A stretch of DNA of 43,776 nucleotides, from positions 1 to 43,776 of IMG/VR virus record IMGVR_UViG_3300029309_004266. One strand, 5' to 3'. This DNA is from a virus. The position numbers and the translations under genes are program-made. This document shows, one piece after another, positions 21,682-32,540 of the stretch. The notes beneath the pieces were generated by a model. It was not told where the DNA came from. It saw only the letters and a program-made list of their open reading frames with translations, and made no database searches. Each line of letters opens with the position of its first letter. Positions within the stretch are counted from its first letter, which is position 1.

Positions 21682-23636
21682 TGGCAACTACTGTTGATAC
21701 ATTACTTGTCCGTATAGAAGCGGATATGAGCGATTTAAAAAAACAGCTCAAACGTGTTGAACGTGATGTTAATAAATCAACAGGCAGTATTGCAGCAGCT
21801 TTTAAAAGAATGGGTCCTGCAATCGGTGCGGTGGCAGGTGCGCTTGTTGTTAGGCAACTTGGTCGAATGGGTATGGCTGCAATCAACTTGGCAGGTGATG
21901 TCGAGGAAATGCAAGCTAAATCAAGTGTCGTTTTTGGCACATTTAGAGATCAAGTGGTTTCTGATTTAGATGAGTTTGGAAATGCTGTAGGTCGTAGCAC
22001 TCATAAACTAGAAGAAATGGCATCAAGTGTTCAAGATACATTTGTTCCAATGGGGTTTGCTAGAGGCGAAGCAGCCAAACTTTCTGTGGCACTCACAAAA
22101 TTAGCAGTAGATACAGCATCATTTAACAATGCAAATGATGTTGAAACGATGAGAGCTTTTCAAAGCGCAATCGTTGGAAACCATGAAACGGTTCGAAGAT
22201 TTGGTGTTGTAATTACAGAAGCAACATTGAAACAAGAATTGTTTCGCATGGGTATTACAAAAAATATTAAAGAGGTCACAAATGCAGAAAAGGTTCAAGC
22301 AAGATTAAATCTTATTACGGCAGGTTTACAAGATGCTCAAGGTGATGCAGCTAGAACCGCAGATAGTTTTACCAACCAAACAAAAGCATTAAAAGATGAA
22401 TTTTTTGATTTATCTGTAGAAATAGGAACGCAACTTATACCAGTTGCATTAGAGCTTGTTGAAATTCTACGTGAGGGAATAAAAATTGCACGAAGCTTTG
22501 GTATTGCGATTGGTTTCTTAAATGAATTTACTGATGATTTGACAGGTAAAAAAGCAGAAATTGCAGCTATAAAAGTAGAGATTGCAGCTTTACAAGCGGT
22601 TATTGATGAAACAGAGGGATCACTTGGTGGTGCACATCGTAGAGATTTGGCACAACGACAAATGGCTCAAGCCCAAGGTAGACTGGAAGAGCTCCAAAAT
22701 GAAGTAGAAATACTTAAATTAAAAGAGGATGTACTGAAAGCATTGGCTCAAGTAGAAAATCCAACAGGCGGTAAAACGATTGGTCAAGATGTAAGAGAAG
22801 AACTTCAAAAAAATGCTCTCCTGAGAGAACAAGTAAGAATGCAATTGCAGTTAAATAAAGCGGTTGAAAGTGGCAATGAAGCAGCAATACTGAGGGCAAA
22901 AACAAGAATTGCAGAATTTCCTGCGTTAAAAAGATCAGCAGGTTTTGTTGAAAGCTTAACAAATAAAGAAGAAAAGTTAATGCTTGCAACTGAAAAATTT
23001 ACTGGAATTGAAGATGGTGTTATTGTTGTTAGTGGTCAATTGGGTTTAGAGCTTGAGAAACTTGGTGAACAATATGATAAATTAACTGAAGAAATTGATG
23101 AAATAAATCCAATGTTTGATGCGCAATTAGCAGCAGTTCATTCAATGGCACAGGGAATGTCAGAAGCATTTACCGATATGTTTATGAGTGGAAAATTTAA
23201 TTTAGAATCACTAAAAGATGTTTTTAGAAGTTTTGTAAGAACCATGATTGCAAAAGCAATTGAATTATTTGTTGTTAATCGAATATTAAGTATGCTTTTC
23301 CCTAGTGCCTTTACTCAGGTAGGAATGGCATTTATGCCTAAACTTGCTAGTGGCGGTGCGGTCAACGGCAGACAAGCATATGTTGTCGGTGAAAGAGGTC
23401 CCGAAATTTTTGTTCCCCATTCTGCAGGTACAATTATGAATAGCAATAATACACGATCTGCTATGAGTGGTAATGGTGGTGCAACGGTTGTGCAAAATAT
23501 AAATGTTACAACAGGAATACAACAAACGGTCAGAAATGAAATTCGATCACTGATGCCAGAAATAGCTGCAAACGCTAAAAATGCAGTAACAGATTCAAAA
23601 AGGCGTGGTGGTAATTTTGGAAGGGCATTTGCATAA
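21681..23636 (+). CDS. tail tape measure protein
   Basis: 651 aa. The N-terminus TVDTLLVRIEADMSDLKKQL begins a long helical region. The middle resembles tape measure proteins (DVETMRAFQSAIVGNHETV, ARTADSFTNQTKALKDEF), with a coiled coil at about 285-345. The C-terminus has the common GGAVNGRQAYVVGERGPEIF. It sets tail length. With the usual 0.15 nm per residue this predicts a tail near 0.1 micrometre. It is placed directly after the frameshifted chaperone, as in most siphoviruses. Confidence 0.92.
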   Translation: MATTVDTLLVRIEADMSDLKKQLKRVERDVNKSTGSIAAAFKRMGPAIGAVAGALVVRQLGRMGMAAINLAGDVEEMQAKSSVVFGTFRDQVVSDLDEFGNAVGRSTHKLEEMASSVQDTFVPMGFARGEAAKLSVALTKLAVDTASFNNANDVETMRAFQSAIVGNHETVRRFGVVITEATLKQELFRMGITKNIKEVTNAEKVQARLNLITAGLQDAQGDAARTADSFTNQTKALKDEFFDLSVEIGTQLIPVALELVEILREGIKIARSFGIAIGFLNEFTDDLTGKKAEIAAIKVEIAALQAVIDETEGSLGGAHRRDLAQRQMAQAQGRLEELQNEVEILKLKEDVLKALAQVENPTGGKTIGQDVREELQKNALLREQVRMQLQLNKAVESGNEAAILRAKTRIAEFPALKRSAGFVESLTNKEEKLMLATEKFTGIEDGVIVVSGQLGLELEKLGEQYDKLTEEIDEINPMFDAQLAAVHSMAQGMSEAFTDMFMSGKFNLESLKDVFRSFVRTMIAKAIELFVVNRILSMLFPSAFTQVGMAFMPKLASGGAVNGRQAYVVGERGPEIFVPHSAGTIMNSNNTRSAMSGNGGATVVQNINVTTGIQQTVRNEIRSLMPEIAANAKNAVTDSKRRGGNFGRAFA

Positions 23637-24235
23637 TGGCGATTACATATCCTTTGGCATTACCAACAGCAACAGGCATAAAGTCAATTACATGGACAAT
23701 GGTCAATGCAGTCTCTTATTCGGAAAGCCCTTTTACCTTTGCAGGGCAAGTCCATGCTTACAGTGGTGAGCGATGGGAGGCAGATATTACATTGCCACCA
23801 ATGAAAAGAGCAAATGCAGAACAGTGGATTGCTTTTCTTGCAAGTTTACGCGGTCGTTTTGGTTCATTTTTACTCAATGATCCAGACGCAACAAGCCCAA
23901 GAGGAACAGCAACGGCAGCAACAATAAGTGGGGCGGCAGGTGATAGGACTGTTTCAGCGACAGTAACAAATAATCAAACATTATTGGCAGGGGATTACAT
24001 ACAACTTGGAACAGGAAGTGATAGTACCTTACATAAGGTCGTTGAAGACTTCACAGGCACAGGGAGTGCCGCAAATCTAGAAATATTCCCTGCACTAAGA
24101 AAAAGTCGCACAAGCGTATCAGCAGACCTCACAAGCGCCTCTGGCGTATTTCGACTGAATAGTAATGAAACATCTTGGAATGCCGATGATGTAAGTACTT
24201 ATGGAATTTCATTCGGAGCAGTTGAGGTTGTATGA
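23636..24235 (+). CDS. distal tail-like protein
   Basis: 199 aa. The first 85 residues have the arrangement of tail-tip proteins (YPLALPTATGIKSITWTM, RWEADITLPPMKRANAEQWI, LRGRFGSFLLND). The second half is a beta domain (GDRTVSATVTNNQTLLAGDY, VFRLNSNETSWN). It follows the tape measure, where the distal tail protein normally lies. The assignment is by position and pattern rather than clear family recognition. Confidence 0.65.
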   Translation: MAITYPLALPTATGIKSITWTMVNAVSYSESPFTFAGQVHAYSGERWEADITLPPMKRANAEQWIAFLASLRGRFGSFLLNDPDATSPRGTATAATISGAAGDRTVSATVTNNQTLLAGDYIQLGTGSDSTLHKVVEDFTGTGSAANLEIFPALRKSRTSVSADLTSASGVFRLNSNETSWNADDVSTYGISFGAVEVV

Positions 24236-24840
24236 GTAGGTCAATACATTCCAATATTGTTTCAGCACTAGCCAATCCTGAGATAGAACCATTTTATGCG
24301 GTCAAATTATCATTTAGCACAGGTACACTTTATCTTTGGACAGGATATGGCAATAAAACAATAAATAGCGAAACTTATCTTGGCTCAGGTAATTTGCTAT
24401 CTATTGATGGTCTAGAAGAAGCCAGTGATCTGTCTGCGACAGGCACAGATATTGTTCTTAATGGTATTGACAGTACAATTCTTACATATGCCTTAACGGA
24501 AGAATATCAGGGAAGGGAAGTAAATATATATTGGGGCGTAAGCGATGTTTCAGAAGTTGTAGAAGTTTTTAGCGGTTATATGGATCAAATGACAATTGTA
24601 GATAAAGGAGATACTTCTACAATTAAATTATCTGTTGAGAGCAAATTAATTATACTAGAGCGCCCAAACATTCGCAGATATACAGAGGGAAGTCATGCTG
24701 CCGTTATTGCAACGGAAAATACAAGAGACAACACAACCTATACAGAATCAAATGATAGTTTTTTCCGATGGGTAGCTAAATTGCAAGATGTTCAAGTTCC
24801 TTGGGGTCGTCAAACGGAAACAGGCGATGAAACATCCTAA
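24232..24840 (+). CDS. tail tip hub protein (DUF2163/GTA gp13-like)
   Basis: 202 aa. FYAVKLSFSTGTLYLWTGYG, DGLEEASDLSATGTDIVLNG, EVNIYWGVSD and VVEVFSGYMDQMTIVDKG match the conserved family found as gp13 in gene transfer agents and in many alphaproteobacterial siphoviruses. It is part of the tail tip below the distal tail protein. ATGA coupling joins it to the upstream gene. Confidence 0.75.
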   Translation: MSRSIHSNIVSALANPEIEPFYAVKLSFSTGTLYLWTGYGNKTINSETYLGSGNLLSIDGLEEASDLSATGTDIVLNGIDSTILTYALTEEYQGREVNIYWGVSDVSEVVEVFSGYMDQMTIVDKGDTSTIKLSVESKLIILERPNIRRYTEGSHAAVIATENTRDNTTYTESNDSFFRWVAKLQDVQVPWGRQTETGDETS

Positions 24841-25246
24841 TTTAGATATGTTAAACAAATATATAGTTGAAGTAAAAAATAAACCATTTCAATGGTTTGA
24901 GCACGATTGTCTAAGCTTTACAAATAATGCTTTTAAAAAAATGTATGGAAAAGGATGGGCTGATGATTGGCTTTCAAAATATCATGAAGATGGTGAGCCA
25001 TTTAAAAGAGATAAGCTACGAAAAATATTTAATGCTCATACAATTGAAGAGGCAATTGATCAAAAATTGCAGCGAATTGATTTCGTACCGCCAAAGGGGT
25101 CTTTGGTTTTAACAGATAAAGCCAGACAATGGGTTATTGGTAAAGCAATGGGGATTTCTGTTGGAAATGATGCAATCTTTGTATCTGATTATGGACTTAA
25201 TGCAATGCCAATTGAATGTATTACTGATGCTTGGATAAACCCATGA
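24827..25246 (+). CDS. tail-associated peptidase-like protein (GTA gp14 position)
   Basis: About 139 aa from ATG 24827; a start at 24788 has no ribosome site. PFQWFEHDCLSFTNNAF places a Cys in an HDC motif near the N-terminus, as in NlpC/P60-like tail peptidases and the DUF6950 group, and WADDWLSKYHEDGEPF follows. A clear second catalytic His was not identified, so a degenerate or non-catalytic member is possible. In gene transfer agents the equivalent gene encodes a wall peptidase of the tail tip. Confidence 0.6.
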   Translation: MKHPNLDMLNKYIVEVKNKPFQWFEHDCLSFTNNAFKKMYGKGWADDWLSKYHEDGEPFKRDKLRKIFNAHTIEEAIDQKLQRIDFVPPKGSLVLTDKARQWVIGKAMGISVGNDAIFVSDYGLNAMPIECITDAWINP

Positions 25247-28200
25247 AGTATCAATTAGGCGATTTTACAGTTAAATATTGGAATAGTTGGGATAGAGTTC
25301 CGCGCTCCCCTGTTCAAATCGGTTTTGCCATATTGGGTCAACTTGGAATTATGGCAAGCACAACGGTAGCTCTCTTTGTCGGGTTGGCTACTGTTGCGGC
25401 TGTTTCATGGATAGCTAAAGCTTTAATGCCAAAATTTGATGAAGATGCTTTCGGCACAAGTAGCGGTCTTATGACGAATACCAGAAATGCTACTGCACCA
25501 CAAGAAATTGTATACGGCACAATTAGAAAAGGTGGTATAATTACATATCTGGAGTCAACTGGAAGCACTAATGAATTCTTACATCAAATAATCTGTTTTG
25601 CAGGGCATGAAGTCAATTCAATTGGGCAAATTTATATAAATGATCAAGCAATACCTAATAGCGACATTGATGGGAATGGGAACGTAACAAATTCAAATTG
25701 GGTTGATGCAGACGGTAATTCGACAATATTAATAAAGAAATTTACAGGTAGCCCAACCCAAAATGTTTATACAACATTAAGTAATTTGAGTGATGGTAAC
25801 ACTCCAAATTGGGCGAATGGTGGGCTTAATGATGATACAAATTTTCGTGGTCAAGGAATTGCGTGTCTATATGTTAGATTGAAATATGATCAAGATGTAT
25901 TTTCACAGGGCGTTCCATTATTTACAGCATTGATAGAAGGCAAAAAAGTATTTGATCCAAGAAATTCTACGACTGCTTTTTCTGCAAATGCAGCATTATG
26001 TATAAGAGATTATTTAGTTTCTGCTTATGGATTAAACAATCCAACAGCTATCAATGACACGGTATTTTCATCTGCCGCAAATACTTGTGATGAATCTGTT
26101 GCTTTAAGTGGAAGTGGTAATGAAGCAAGATACCAAATAAATGGTGTTTTATCATTAGATAGACAGCCCAAAGATATTTTAGGTGATATGGTCGCGGCTT
26201 GTGCAGGTACGCTTTTTTGGGGTCAAGGAAAATGGCAGCTTGTAGTTGGGGAATATATAAGTCCTGTTAAAACATTGACGCTTTCAGATTTTAGAAGTGA
26301 CATAACTATTTCGACAAAACATTCAAGACGTGATAATTTTAATATAGTTCGCGGAATGTTTAATGATATTAACGCAGATTATATTAGATCAGATTATCCA
26401 GAAATAAAAAGCAGTACATTTATTGCTGATGATGCAGGTGTAGAAAATGCATTAGATTTTGGATTGCCTCTTACAACATCCAGTTCTATGGCACAGAGAT
26501 TAGCAAAGCTAACATTATTTCGATCTAGAGAACAAATGACTATGACGGCTGATTTTAGTTTGACAGCCTTAGAAATCCAAGTTGGTGATATTGTTGGAAT
26601 AACGAACCCGAGATATGGTTTTAGTGCTAAAGATTTTGAAGTCATTGGTTGGAAATTAAGAAATGATAGGGATGGTGGTGAATTAAAAGTTGCACTTACG
26701 CTGCGAGAAACTTCTTCATCAGCATTTAGTTGGTCGGCAGAAGAGGCAGAATTAAAAGCCAATGATAGTAATTTACCATCACCACATACAAACCTTACAA
26801 TTTCAAGTTTAACAACCACAGGTGGTGGTCGAACAACAACTGATGGAACTTTTGTAAATACAGTAAAGGTTTCTTGGACAGCCCCAAGTAACGCATTTAT
26901 TTCTCATTATGAAGTAGAGCATAAAGCCACAGTTGATAGTGATTATGCAGCAACAACAACTGTTGAAAACAGTATTGAGTTAAGCCCAATTGTAGATGGG
27001 CAGCAATATCAAATAAGAGTTCGTGCGGTTACAATACAAGGTGTTCGCGGACCTTACGTTAATACAACTTTTACTGGCGGTGGTGACACAACTGCACCAT
27101 CACCAATAACTAATTTAACTGCAACAGGTGGTTTTGAAAGCGTTATTTTAGATTGGACTGCGCCTTCAACAGAAGTTGGTGGCGCAACACTATATGATCT
27201 TAAAGGTTATTATATTTATCGAAGCACCTCAAACAGTCAGCCTTCCAATCCAATAGCTTTTGTTTTGGCTGACCGTTATGTTGACGGTGGTTTAGCAGAA
27301 ACAACATCTTACTATTATTGGATAACCGCAGCTGATTTAACAGATAATAGAAGTACAGCCGTTGCGTCTGGCTCTGTTACAACAAAAACTAATGCAGGGT
27401 CAGCAGGTGCAGATGGTGCGGATGGTGCTGATGGTGCGGCAGGTGATACAGTCATAACAGGACAAGTTTACTATAATACAGTTCAACCGAATTCTCCAAG
27501 CACACCAAGCGCAACAAGTTTTAATACCAGTACTGCTTCATTTACTGGATTGACAAGTGGGTGGTCATTAAGTCAACCTGCAATAGAAATTACTGACACT
27601 GGAAATTATGAATGGCGAAGTACATTCACAGTTACCATTGACGGTGATACGACAGCACAAAGTATCGTTTTTACAACGCCAGTAAGTGCTATACAAGTTA
27701 CGCAAAATCTTGAAAGCGATAATTATAATGGTGGTGGTTCTGTTGGTAATGAGGGTACACTAGGGTGGCATATCAACCGTAGCACTGGATATGCTGAGTT
27801 TGGATCAGCGTCTATAAGAGGTACGTTGACCGCTGGTCAAATACCAGATTTGTCTGGAACATATGCAACAGGGACAATTCCTACAAATGTTAGTGAGCTT
27901 ACAAATGATACGGGATTTATAACAACCTCTGCACTTGGCGGTTATGCAACTACAACTGCTTTAAACGCAAAAAACAGCGTTCATGTTGGGAATTCTGCAC
28001 CAGCTGGCACGCCAGTTCACGGTGATCTGTGGTATTATCCACCTTATTTTAGGTATTACTATTGGAACACTAATGTTTCTCCAGCCGCTTGGACTGCTGT
28101 AGGAATTGTAGCAGACTCAATTACAACAACTTATCTTGCTGCAATTGAAATAAGTGCATCACGAATTACAACTGATTCATTAGATATTGAAAGACTGCCG

Positions 28201-28575
28201 GGCCTTGTTAACATGGCTAGTCAGGCATATTCTTTTACAATTAATGACGCAAGCTCCATATCAAATAGTTCAAATCGAACTACGCTCTCAGGCACAACTT
28301 CTGGAAACAAGATACTTGTTATGGGTACAATGAGTGTTTTCTATGGTACAGTTTCTCTGGCTATTTCAAATAGTGTATTTGGTGCAAGTACTTCAATTCC
28401 AACAAGCGGTGGTATCACTGCTCAATCTGGCGCGTCTGCTACTTATACAACTTTTGGTGCTGGCACAGCCTCAGGCACAAGTGTTAGTTATGGAATGGGA
28501 ATAATACCGGGCGGCAGTAGCAGCACAAACAGAACTTATACTATAACGATTACTATTTTAGAGTTTGAAAAATGA
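25243..28575 (+). CDS. central tail fibre/tip attachment protein (J/GTA gp15-like)
   Basis: 1110 aa from ATG 25243 (ATGA with the previous stop). Residues about 23-63 are strongly hydrophobic (ASTTVALFVGLATVAAVSWI), as in many J-like proteins. The hub part includes APQEIVYGTIRKGGIITYLE, QIYINDQAIPNSD and FWGQGKWQLVVGEYI. Two fibronectin type III domains lie at about 512-610 and 616-714. A short collagen-like GADGADGADGAAGD follows near 720-735, then a beta-rich tip with TIPTNVSELTNDTGF. It docks the tail to the receptor. Confidence 0.9.
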   Translation: MKYQLGDFTVKYWNSWDRVPRSPVQIGFAILGQLGIMASTTVALFVGLATVAAVSWIAKALMPKFDEDAFGTSSGLMTNTRNATAPQEIVYGTIRKGGIITYLESTGSTNEFLHQIICFAGHEVNSIGQIYINDQAIPNSDIDGNGNVTNSNWVDADGNSTILIKKFTGSPTQNVYTTLSNLSDGNTPNWANGGLNDDTNFRGQGIACLYVRLKYDQDVFSQGVPLFTALIEGKKVFDPRNSTTAFSANAALCIRDYLVSAYGLNNPTAINDTVFSSAANTCDESVALSGSGNEARYQINGVLSLDRQPKDILGDMVAACAGTLFWGQGKWQLVVGEYISPVKTLTLSDFRSDITISTKHSRRDNFNIVRGMFNDINADYIRSDYPEIKSSTFIADDAGVENALDFGLPLTTSSSMAQRLAKLTLFRSREQMTMTADFSLTALEIQVGDIVGITNPRYGFSAKDFEVIGWKLRNDRDGGELKVALTLRETSSSAFSWSAEEAELKANDSNLPSPHTNLTISSLTTTGGGRTTTDGTFVNTVKVSWTAPSNAFISHYEVEHKATVDSDYAATTTVENSIELSPIVDGQQYQIRVRAVTIQGVRGPYVNTTFTGGGDTTAPSPITNLTATGGFESVILDWTAPSTEVGGATLYDLKGYYIYRSTSNSQPSNPIAFVLADRYVDGGLAETTSYYYWITAADLTDNRSTAVASGSVTTKTNAGSAGADGADGADGAAGDTVITGQVYYNTVQPNSPSTPSATSFNTSTASFTGLTSGWSLSQPAIEITDTGNYEWRSTFTVTIDGDTTAQSIVFTTPVSAIQVTQNLESDNYNGGGSVGNEGTLGWHINRSTGYAEFGSASIRGTLTAGQIPDLSGTYATGTIPTNVSELTNDTGFITTSALGGYATTTALNAKNSVHVGNSAPAGTPVHGDLWYYPPYFRYYYWNTNVSPAAWTAVGIVADSITTTYLAAIEISASRITTDSLDIERLPGLVNMASQAYSFTINDASSISNSSNRTTLSGTTSGNKILVMGTMSVFYGTVSLAISNSVFGASTSIPTSGGITAQSGASATYTTFGAGTASGTSVSYGMGIIPGGSSSTNRTYTITITILEFEK

Positions 28576-28967
28576 TAACTGTAATTGTGTATGAAACGGA
28601 AAGCAAAAAGGTAGTCAGCAAGCTTACTGTAACAAATGAGGAAGCAATAGGTGATAATATCAAAGACGGACAATCTTATATTGTCGGAGAAATTGAGGTA
28701 AGCCGTATTAAATATGCGACTGTTATAGATGGTAAAGTAGAATATTCTAAAACAGAAGATGAACAAGATTTAGAAGAGAAGACCGCTGATTTTCGGGCTG
28801 CTAGAAACGCTAAACTTGCAGAAAGTGATTGGACACAAGTAGAAGACAGTCCTTTATCAGATAGCAAAAAAACAGAATGGCAAACATATCGTCAACAACT
28901 TAGAGATATGCCGCAACAAGAGGGGTTTGATCCATTAAATCCAACATATCCTGATGAGCCATCTTAG
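28572..28967 (+). CDS. tail fibre assembly/chaperone-like protein
   Basis: 131 aa, ATGA-coupled to the fibre gene. The C-terminal half has RAARNAKLAESDWTQVEDS, PLSDSKKTEWQTYRQQLRD and NPTYPDEP, which match the C-terminal family of phage tail assembly chaperones (Phage_tail_APC type). The N-terminal half is a beta domain. Such proteins fold or cap fibres. It may alternatively be a virion component. Confidence 0.7.
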   Translation: MITVIVYETESKKVVSKLTVTNEEAIGDNIKDGQSYIVGEIEVSRIKYATVIDGKVEYSKTEDEQDLEEKTADFRAARNAKLAESDWTQVEDSPLSDSKKTEWQTYRQQLRDMPQQEGFDPLNPTYPDEPS

Positions 28968-29036
28968 GACTTCTATTATTTAGAAAAATGATGTAGAGTG
29001 CAGGTGCATATGCAATTTGAAACGGAGATTTAAATT

Positions 29037-29408
29037 ATGGCAACTATAGCTGACAGGGTTTTTGACAATGGCCTCACAGTCCTTGACACAGAAGCCAATA
29101 AAATAGTGGTGACCTCTCAAGAGGCTACAACCTACGCAGAAGCAAACGCAACCTACGCACTAGGTAATTCTACATCACTTTCCATTGGCGCACCTGCGGA
29201 TAGATCAGGCGGTGGTAGGGAAGTAACTGCGGCTGCAATTACTGATGGAAGTATAACAGGAACAGGAACCGTAACTCATTATGCAATCATTGATACAACA
29301 AATTCAAGATTGTTAGTAACAGGCTCACTTTCCGCTTCACAATCAGTAACATCTGGAAATACCTTTAGTCTTGCATCTTTTACGGTTGGAATTCCTGACC
29401 CATCATAG
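29037..29408 (+). CDS. small structural/fibre-region protein
   Basis: 123 aa of low-charge, Thr/Ser/Ala-rich beta sequence (ADRVFDNGLTVLDTEANKIV, GREVTAAAITDGSITGTGTV, LLVTGSLSASQSVTSGNTF). GGAG stands close to the ATG in the leader. Related small proteins are common in the fibre region of marine phages. Probably a virion surface or fibre component. No activity is suggested. Confidence 0.65.
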   Translation: MATIADRVFDNGLTVLDTEANKIVVTSQEATTYAEANATYALGNSTSLSIGAPADRSGGGREVTAAAITDGSITGTGTVTHYAIIDTTNSRLLVTGSLSASQSVTSGNTFSLASFTVGIPDPS

Positions 29409-29418
29409 GTTTTTTTAA

Positions 29419-29550
29419 ATGGTTCATCATAATCTAAATGCCGTTTCAGATGAACACGGTCAAAAAATTGCTGAAAAAGATTTTTCGGTTGAGTTAAAAG
29501 AAAAAAAGAAAAAAACCGAAGAAGATGATGTAAAAGACGAAAGCAAGTAA
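29419..29550 (+). CDS. 43-aa charged small protein
   Basis: An ATG at 29419 opens 43 codons between two fibre genes, ending two bases before the next start. The product is highly charged: the last 20 residues are nearly all Lys, Glu and Asp ([16 protein letters not shown]). The ribosome site is weak. It fills the gap exactly, which supports it being a gene. No family is known. Confidence 0.5.
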   Translation: MVHHNLNAVSDEHGQKIAEKDFSVELKEKKKKTEEDDVKDESK

Positions 29551-29552
29551 AC

Positions 29553-32537
29553 ATGGTTAAATTTGCAGATCGGGTCAAGGTAGCTACTTCAACAACAGGA
29601 ACAGGAACGGTTACTCTTGGGTCTGCGGAAACTGGCTTCCAAACATTTGCATCGGGCGGTATTTCTGATGGGGATACCGTTCGATATGTAATAGAAGATG
29701 GAAATGATTTTGAGATAGGAGTGGGTACTTATACTCACTCTGGCACAACTCTTACAAGGACGCTTTCCTCTAGTTCCACAGGGTCACTTCTTAATTTAAG
29801 TGGTTCAGCAAAAGTTTTTATTTCGCCAAGTGCTTCTGATTTAGAAGTTAATGGGGCATATCTCGCTACAAGCTTTACGGCAACAGCAGGTCAAACTGCT
29901 TTCTCAGGAACTTTTGCAAGTTCTAATGCAGCAGTATTTTTAAATGGTGTGTTGTTAAAGCTCACAGATGATTACACAATAAATTCTACAACAATCACTT
30001 TGGCTTCTGGTGCTGTTGCAGGGGATATATTGACGGTAAACGAATATGGTTTTCCAAGCAGTAATTTTAAGTCATTCTTAAACACTTTTACTTTACCTAC
30101 TAGCGACTCTACTAGCGGTCACGTATTACAAACTAATGGCTCTGGCGTTCTTTCTCTCGCAGCGGCAAGTGGTGGCGGTGGTGTAACGACTTACGCAACT
30201 GCGGCTGACTTACCATTAAGTGGGAATAGCGCAGGTGATTTGGCATATGTAACAGGAACTAACAGGTTGTATATTAGTAATTCAACTGGTTGGTATTCTA
30301 TCAGTTTGGTAAACACCAATCCTTCTATTACTAGTACGCAGGATGCAAGCGGCAACTCAACACCGTTCTTTCTATCTACTAGTGGAACTGCAACCGTTAT
30401 TACAATAACTGCGAGCGATCCAGAAGAAATACCACTATCTTATAGCTATGCTGTTACCTCGGGTTCGTTAACTAATGGCGGTGGCACTACTGCAACTGTC
30501 GTACAAGGTACTGGTTCTAATACAAACAAATTTACTATAACACCGAGTACTAATCAAAGTTATGCAGGTCAATTTACGCTTACTTTTACTGCGTCAGATC
30601 AAATAAATACTGGAACATCAGTCGCTGTATTCTCACTTCAATTTAGCGTAGCTAACTCAAGATATACTACAAATTTAATTACAACGTCAGGATCGGCTGG
30701 TAATAATAATACAATTACTGATGGTTCAACGACAGGTCATACAATTACAAGAGGTGATAATCCACTGCAATCGACATTCTCGCCTTATCGTGTAGGCGGC
30801 TATAGTGTTTATACTGGTCAAAGTGGTGGTTCAAAACTTTCTTTTGCTGATCATACAGATTTTGCGATTGGTACTGGTGATTTTACTCTGGAAATGTGGA
30901 TATTTATTCCTGATGCAGATAGCACTTGGCAGCAATTAGCAGCATCTAATGGATCAAGTAATGAATTTCAACTTTATAAAGATAGCGGTGATCCAGAATT
31001 AAATTGGTATGGTGGAGGTTCAAGTTTACTTCTTACCTCTGGTGCTAACCTTACGGATAATACATGGCATCATATAGCTGCTGTAAGAAGTAGTGGAGTT
31101 TTAAAAATATATGTTGATGGTACGGAAAGAGGATCAGTTTCTGACAGCAATAGCTACACTACTGGTGCAGCTATTCATGTTGGACAAAGTGGTTCATCAT
31201 ACAGAGTTTATAGTTACATACACGATTTTAGACTGACAACTAGTGCCGTATATACTGGAAATTTTACAGCACCATTGTCCTCGCTAAGTGCGCTTTCTGG
31301 AACTGTGTTATTGGTAAAATGTGAACCTTTTGTAAAAGATGCTTCAACCACAGGGCATAGTCCAACAATAGCTGAAGATTTAGAACTTGTTGGACTTTCA
31401 CCATACGACACATCAGGTTATTCTGTTGCTTCAAATAGTGGCAGTTATAAATTTGATGGTTCTGATGATCTTTTAAGTGTCGCAGACCATACAGATTTTG
31501 ATTTTGGCACTGGTGATTTTACCTTTGAATTTTGGGCATATTTTAATGATGCAGGAGGAACTTGGCAATCTTTAATGAGTTCAAACTATAGTAGCACTAA
31601 TAGCTTCCGAGTATACAAAAAAAGCGGTTCTGCCGAAATACAGTTTTATTATAATAAAAACTCTAGTTCGCAAACAACTTCAAGTGCGCAACTCCATAAA
31701 GGGTGGAACCATATTGCTATGGTAAGATACAATAACGTCTTGCAAACCTATGTGAACGGTGTTTCAAGGGTCTCAACATCAAGCGTTACAACAGATATAC
31801 ACAGTGGCGCACAAATTAATTTTGGCGGCAACACTGGAGAGAGTAGTTCTTATCCTTTTGACGGATATATGACTGACATCAGATTAGTTAAAAGTGCGGT
31901 ATATACCAGTAATAATTTTACACCACCAACAGAACCATTGACAGCAATTTCAAATACTTCATTATTACTAAGTGGTGATGAAGCGAACATAATTGACAAA
32001 GCACAAACTGCACCTGATTTGCAATTATTTGGAAATACAACATCAAGTACAACAGAAAAGAAATATGCAGCAACTTCAATGTATTTTGATGGAAGTGGTG
32101 ACTACATTACCTATACTATGCCGAAAGCTATTCTAACAAGTAATTTTACCTGTGAAGGTTGGGTAAATTTTAGTGATCTTAGTGCTAACAGAACGATGTT
32201 TAGAATTGGAAGTGCTCAGTTTTTCTATAGGTCTGGTGATAGTCAAATGGCTCTTTATACTCCAACTGCAGGGTCAATTCTTTTAACGGCTGCTCCATCG
32301 GTCGATACGTGGTATCATTTTGCTTATGTTCGATCTGGTACTGCTATTACTTTATATTGGAATGGCACTAGTACTGGTACTGGCTCAACTTCTTATTCCA
32401 TTGCTGATGATGTAATGATTGGTGGATGGACTAGTAGTTCAGAAATGATGAATGGCTATATAGAAGACTTACGAATAAGTTATACAGCACGTTATTCATC
32501 TAACTTCACTGCACCTACTGGCAGCTACCAAGGATAA
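29553..32537 (+). CDS. receptor-binding fibre with three LamG-like domains
   Basis: 994 aa. The N-terminal 100 residues ([40 protein letters not shown]) are a fibre N-terminal domain. A beta module with [15 protein letters not shown] and an Ig/cadherin-like segment at about 255-370 follow. Three concanavalin/LamG-3 domains then lie at about 410-605, 617-788 and 829-990, each with a GTGDFT-E-W or [12 protein letters not shown] strand and W-HIA or WYHFAYVRS. LamG domains usually bind glycans, so this is a good receptor-binding candidate. Confidence 0.85.
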   Translation: MVKFADRVKVATSTTGTGTVTLGSAETGFQTFASGGISDGDTVRYVIEDGNDFEIGVGTYTHSGTTLTRTLSSSSTGSLLNLSGSAKVFISPSASDLEVNGAYLATSFTATAGQTAFSGTFASSNAAVFLNGVLLKLTDDYTINSTTITLASGAVAGDILTVNEYGFPSSNFKSFLNTFTLPTSDSTSGHVLQTNGSGVLSLAAASGGGGVTTYATAADLPLSGNSAGDLAYVTGTNRLYISNSTGWYSISLVNTNPSITSTQDASGNSTPFFLSTSGTATVITITASDPEEIPLSYSYAVTSGSLTNGGGTTATVVQGTGSNTNKFTITPSTNQSYAGQFTLTFTASDQINTGTSVAVFSLQFSVANSRYTTNLITTSGSAGNNNTITDGSTTGHTITRGDNPLQSTFSPYRVGGYSVYTGQSGGSKLSFADHTDFAIGTGDFTLEMWIFIPDADSTWQQLAASNGSSNEFQLYKDSGDPELNWYGGGSSLLLTSGANLTDNTWHHIAAVRSSGVLKIYVDGTERGSVSDSNSYTTGAAIHVGQSGSSYRVYSYIHDFRLTTSAVYTGNFTAPLSSLSALSGTVLLVKCEPFVKDASTTGHSPTIAEDLELVGLSPYDTSGYSVASNSGSYKFDGSDDLLSVADHTDFDFGTGDFTFEFWAYFNDAGGTWQSLMSSNYSSTNSFRVYKKSGSAEIQFYYNKNSSSQTTSSAQLHKGWNHIAMVRYNNVLQTYVNGVSRVSTSSVTTDIHSGAQINFGGNTGESSSYPFDGYMTDIRLVKSAVYTSNNFTPPTEPLTAISNTSLLLSGDEANIIDKAQTAPDLQLFGNTTSSTTEKKYAATSMYFDGSGDYITYTMPKAILTSNFTCEGWVNFSDLSANRTMFRIGSAQFFYRSGDSQMALYTPTAGSILLTAAPSVDTWYHFAYVRSGTAITLYWNGTSTGTGSTSYSIADDVMIGGWTSSSEMMNGYIEDLRISYTARYSSNFTAPTGSYQG

Positions 32538-32540
32538 GTT

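Noticed and set aside
24788-24826. Upstream start of the tail peptidase-like gene
   Set aside because: The extra 13 residues come from the other frame of the previous gene, and the start codon lacks a ribosome site. ATG 24827 fits the usual small overlap.
16153-28997. Shared 12-mer AAATGATGTAGA as a late promoter motif
   Set aside because: Twelve-base matches are expected by chance in a sequence of this length, and the second copy has no acceptable -35. It is kept only as a low-confidence feature at the first site.
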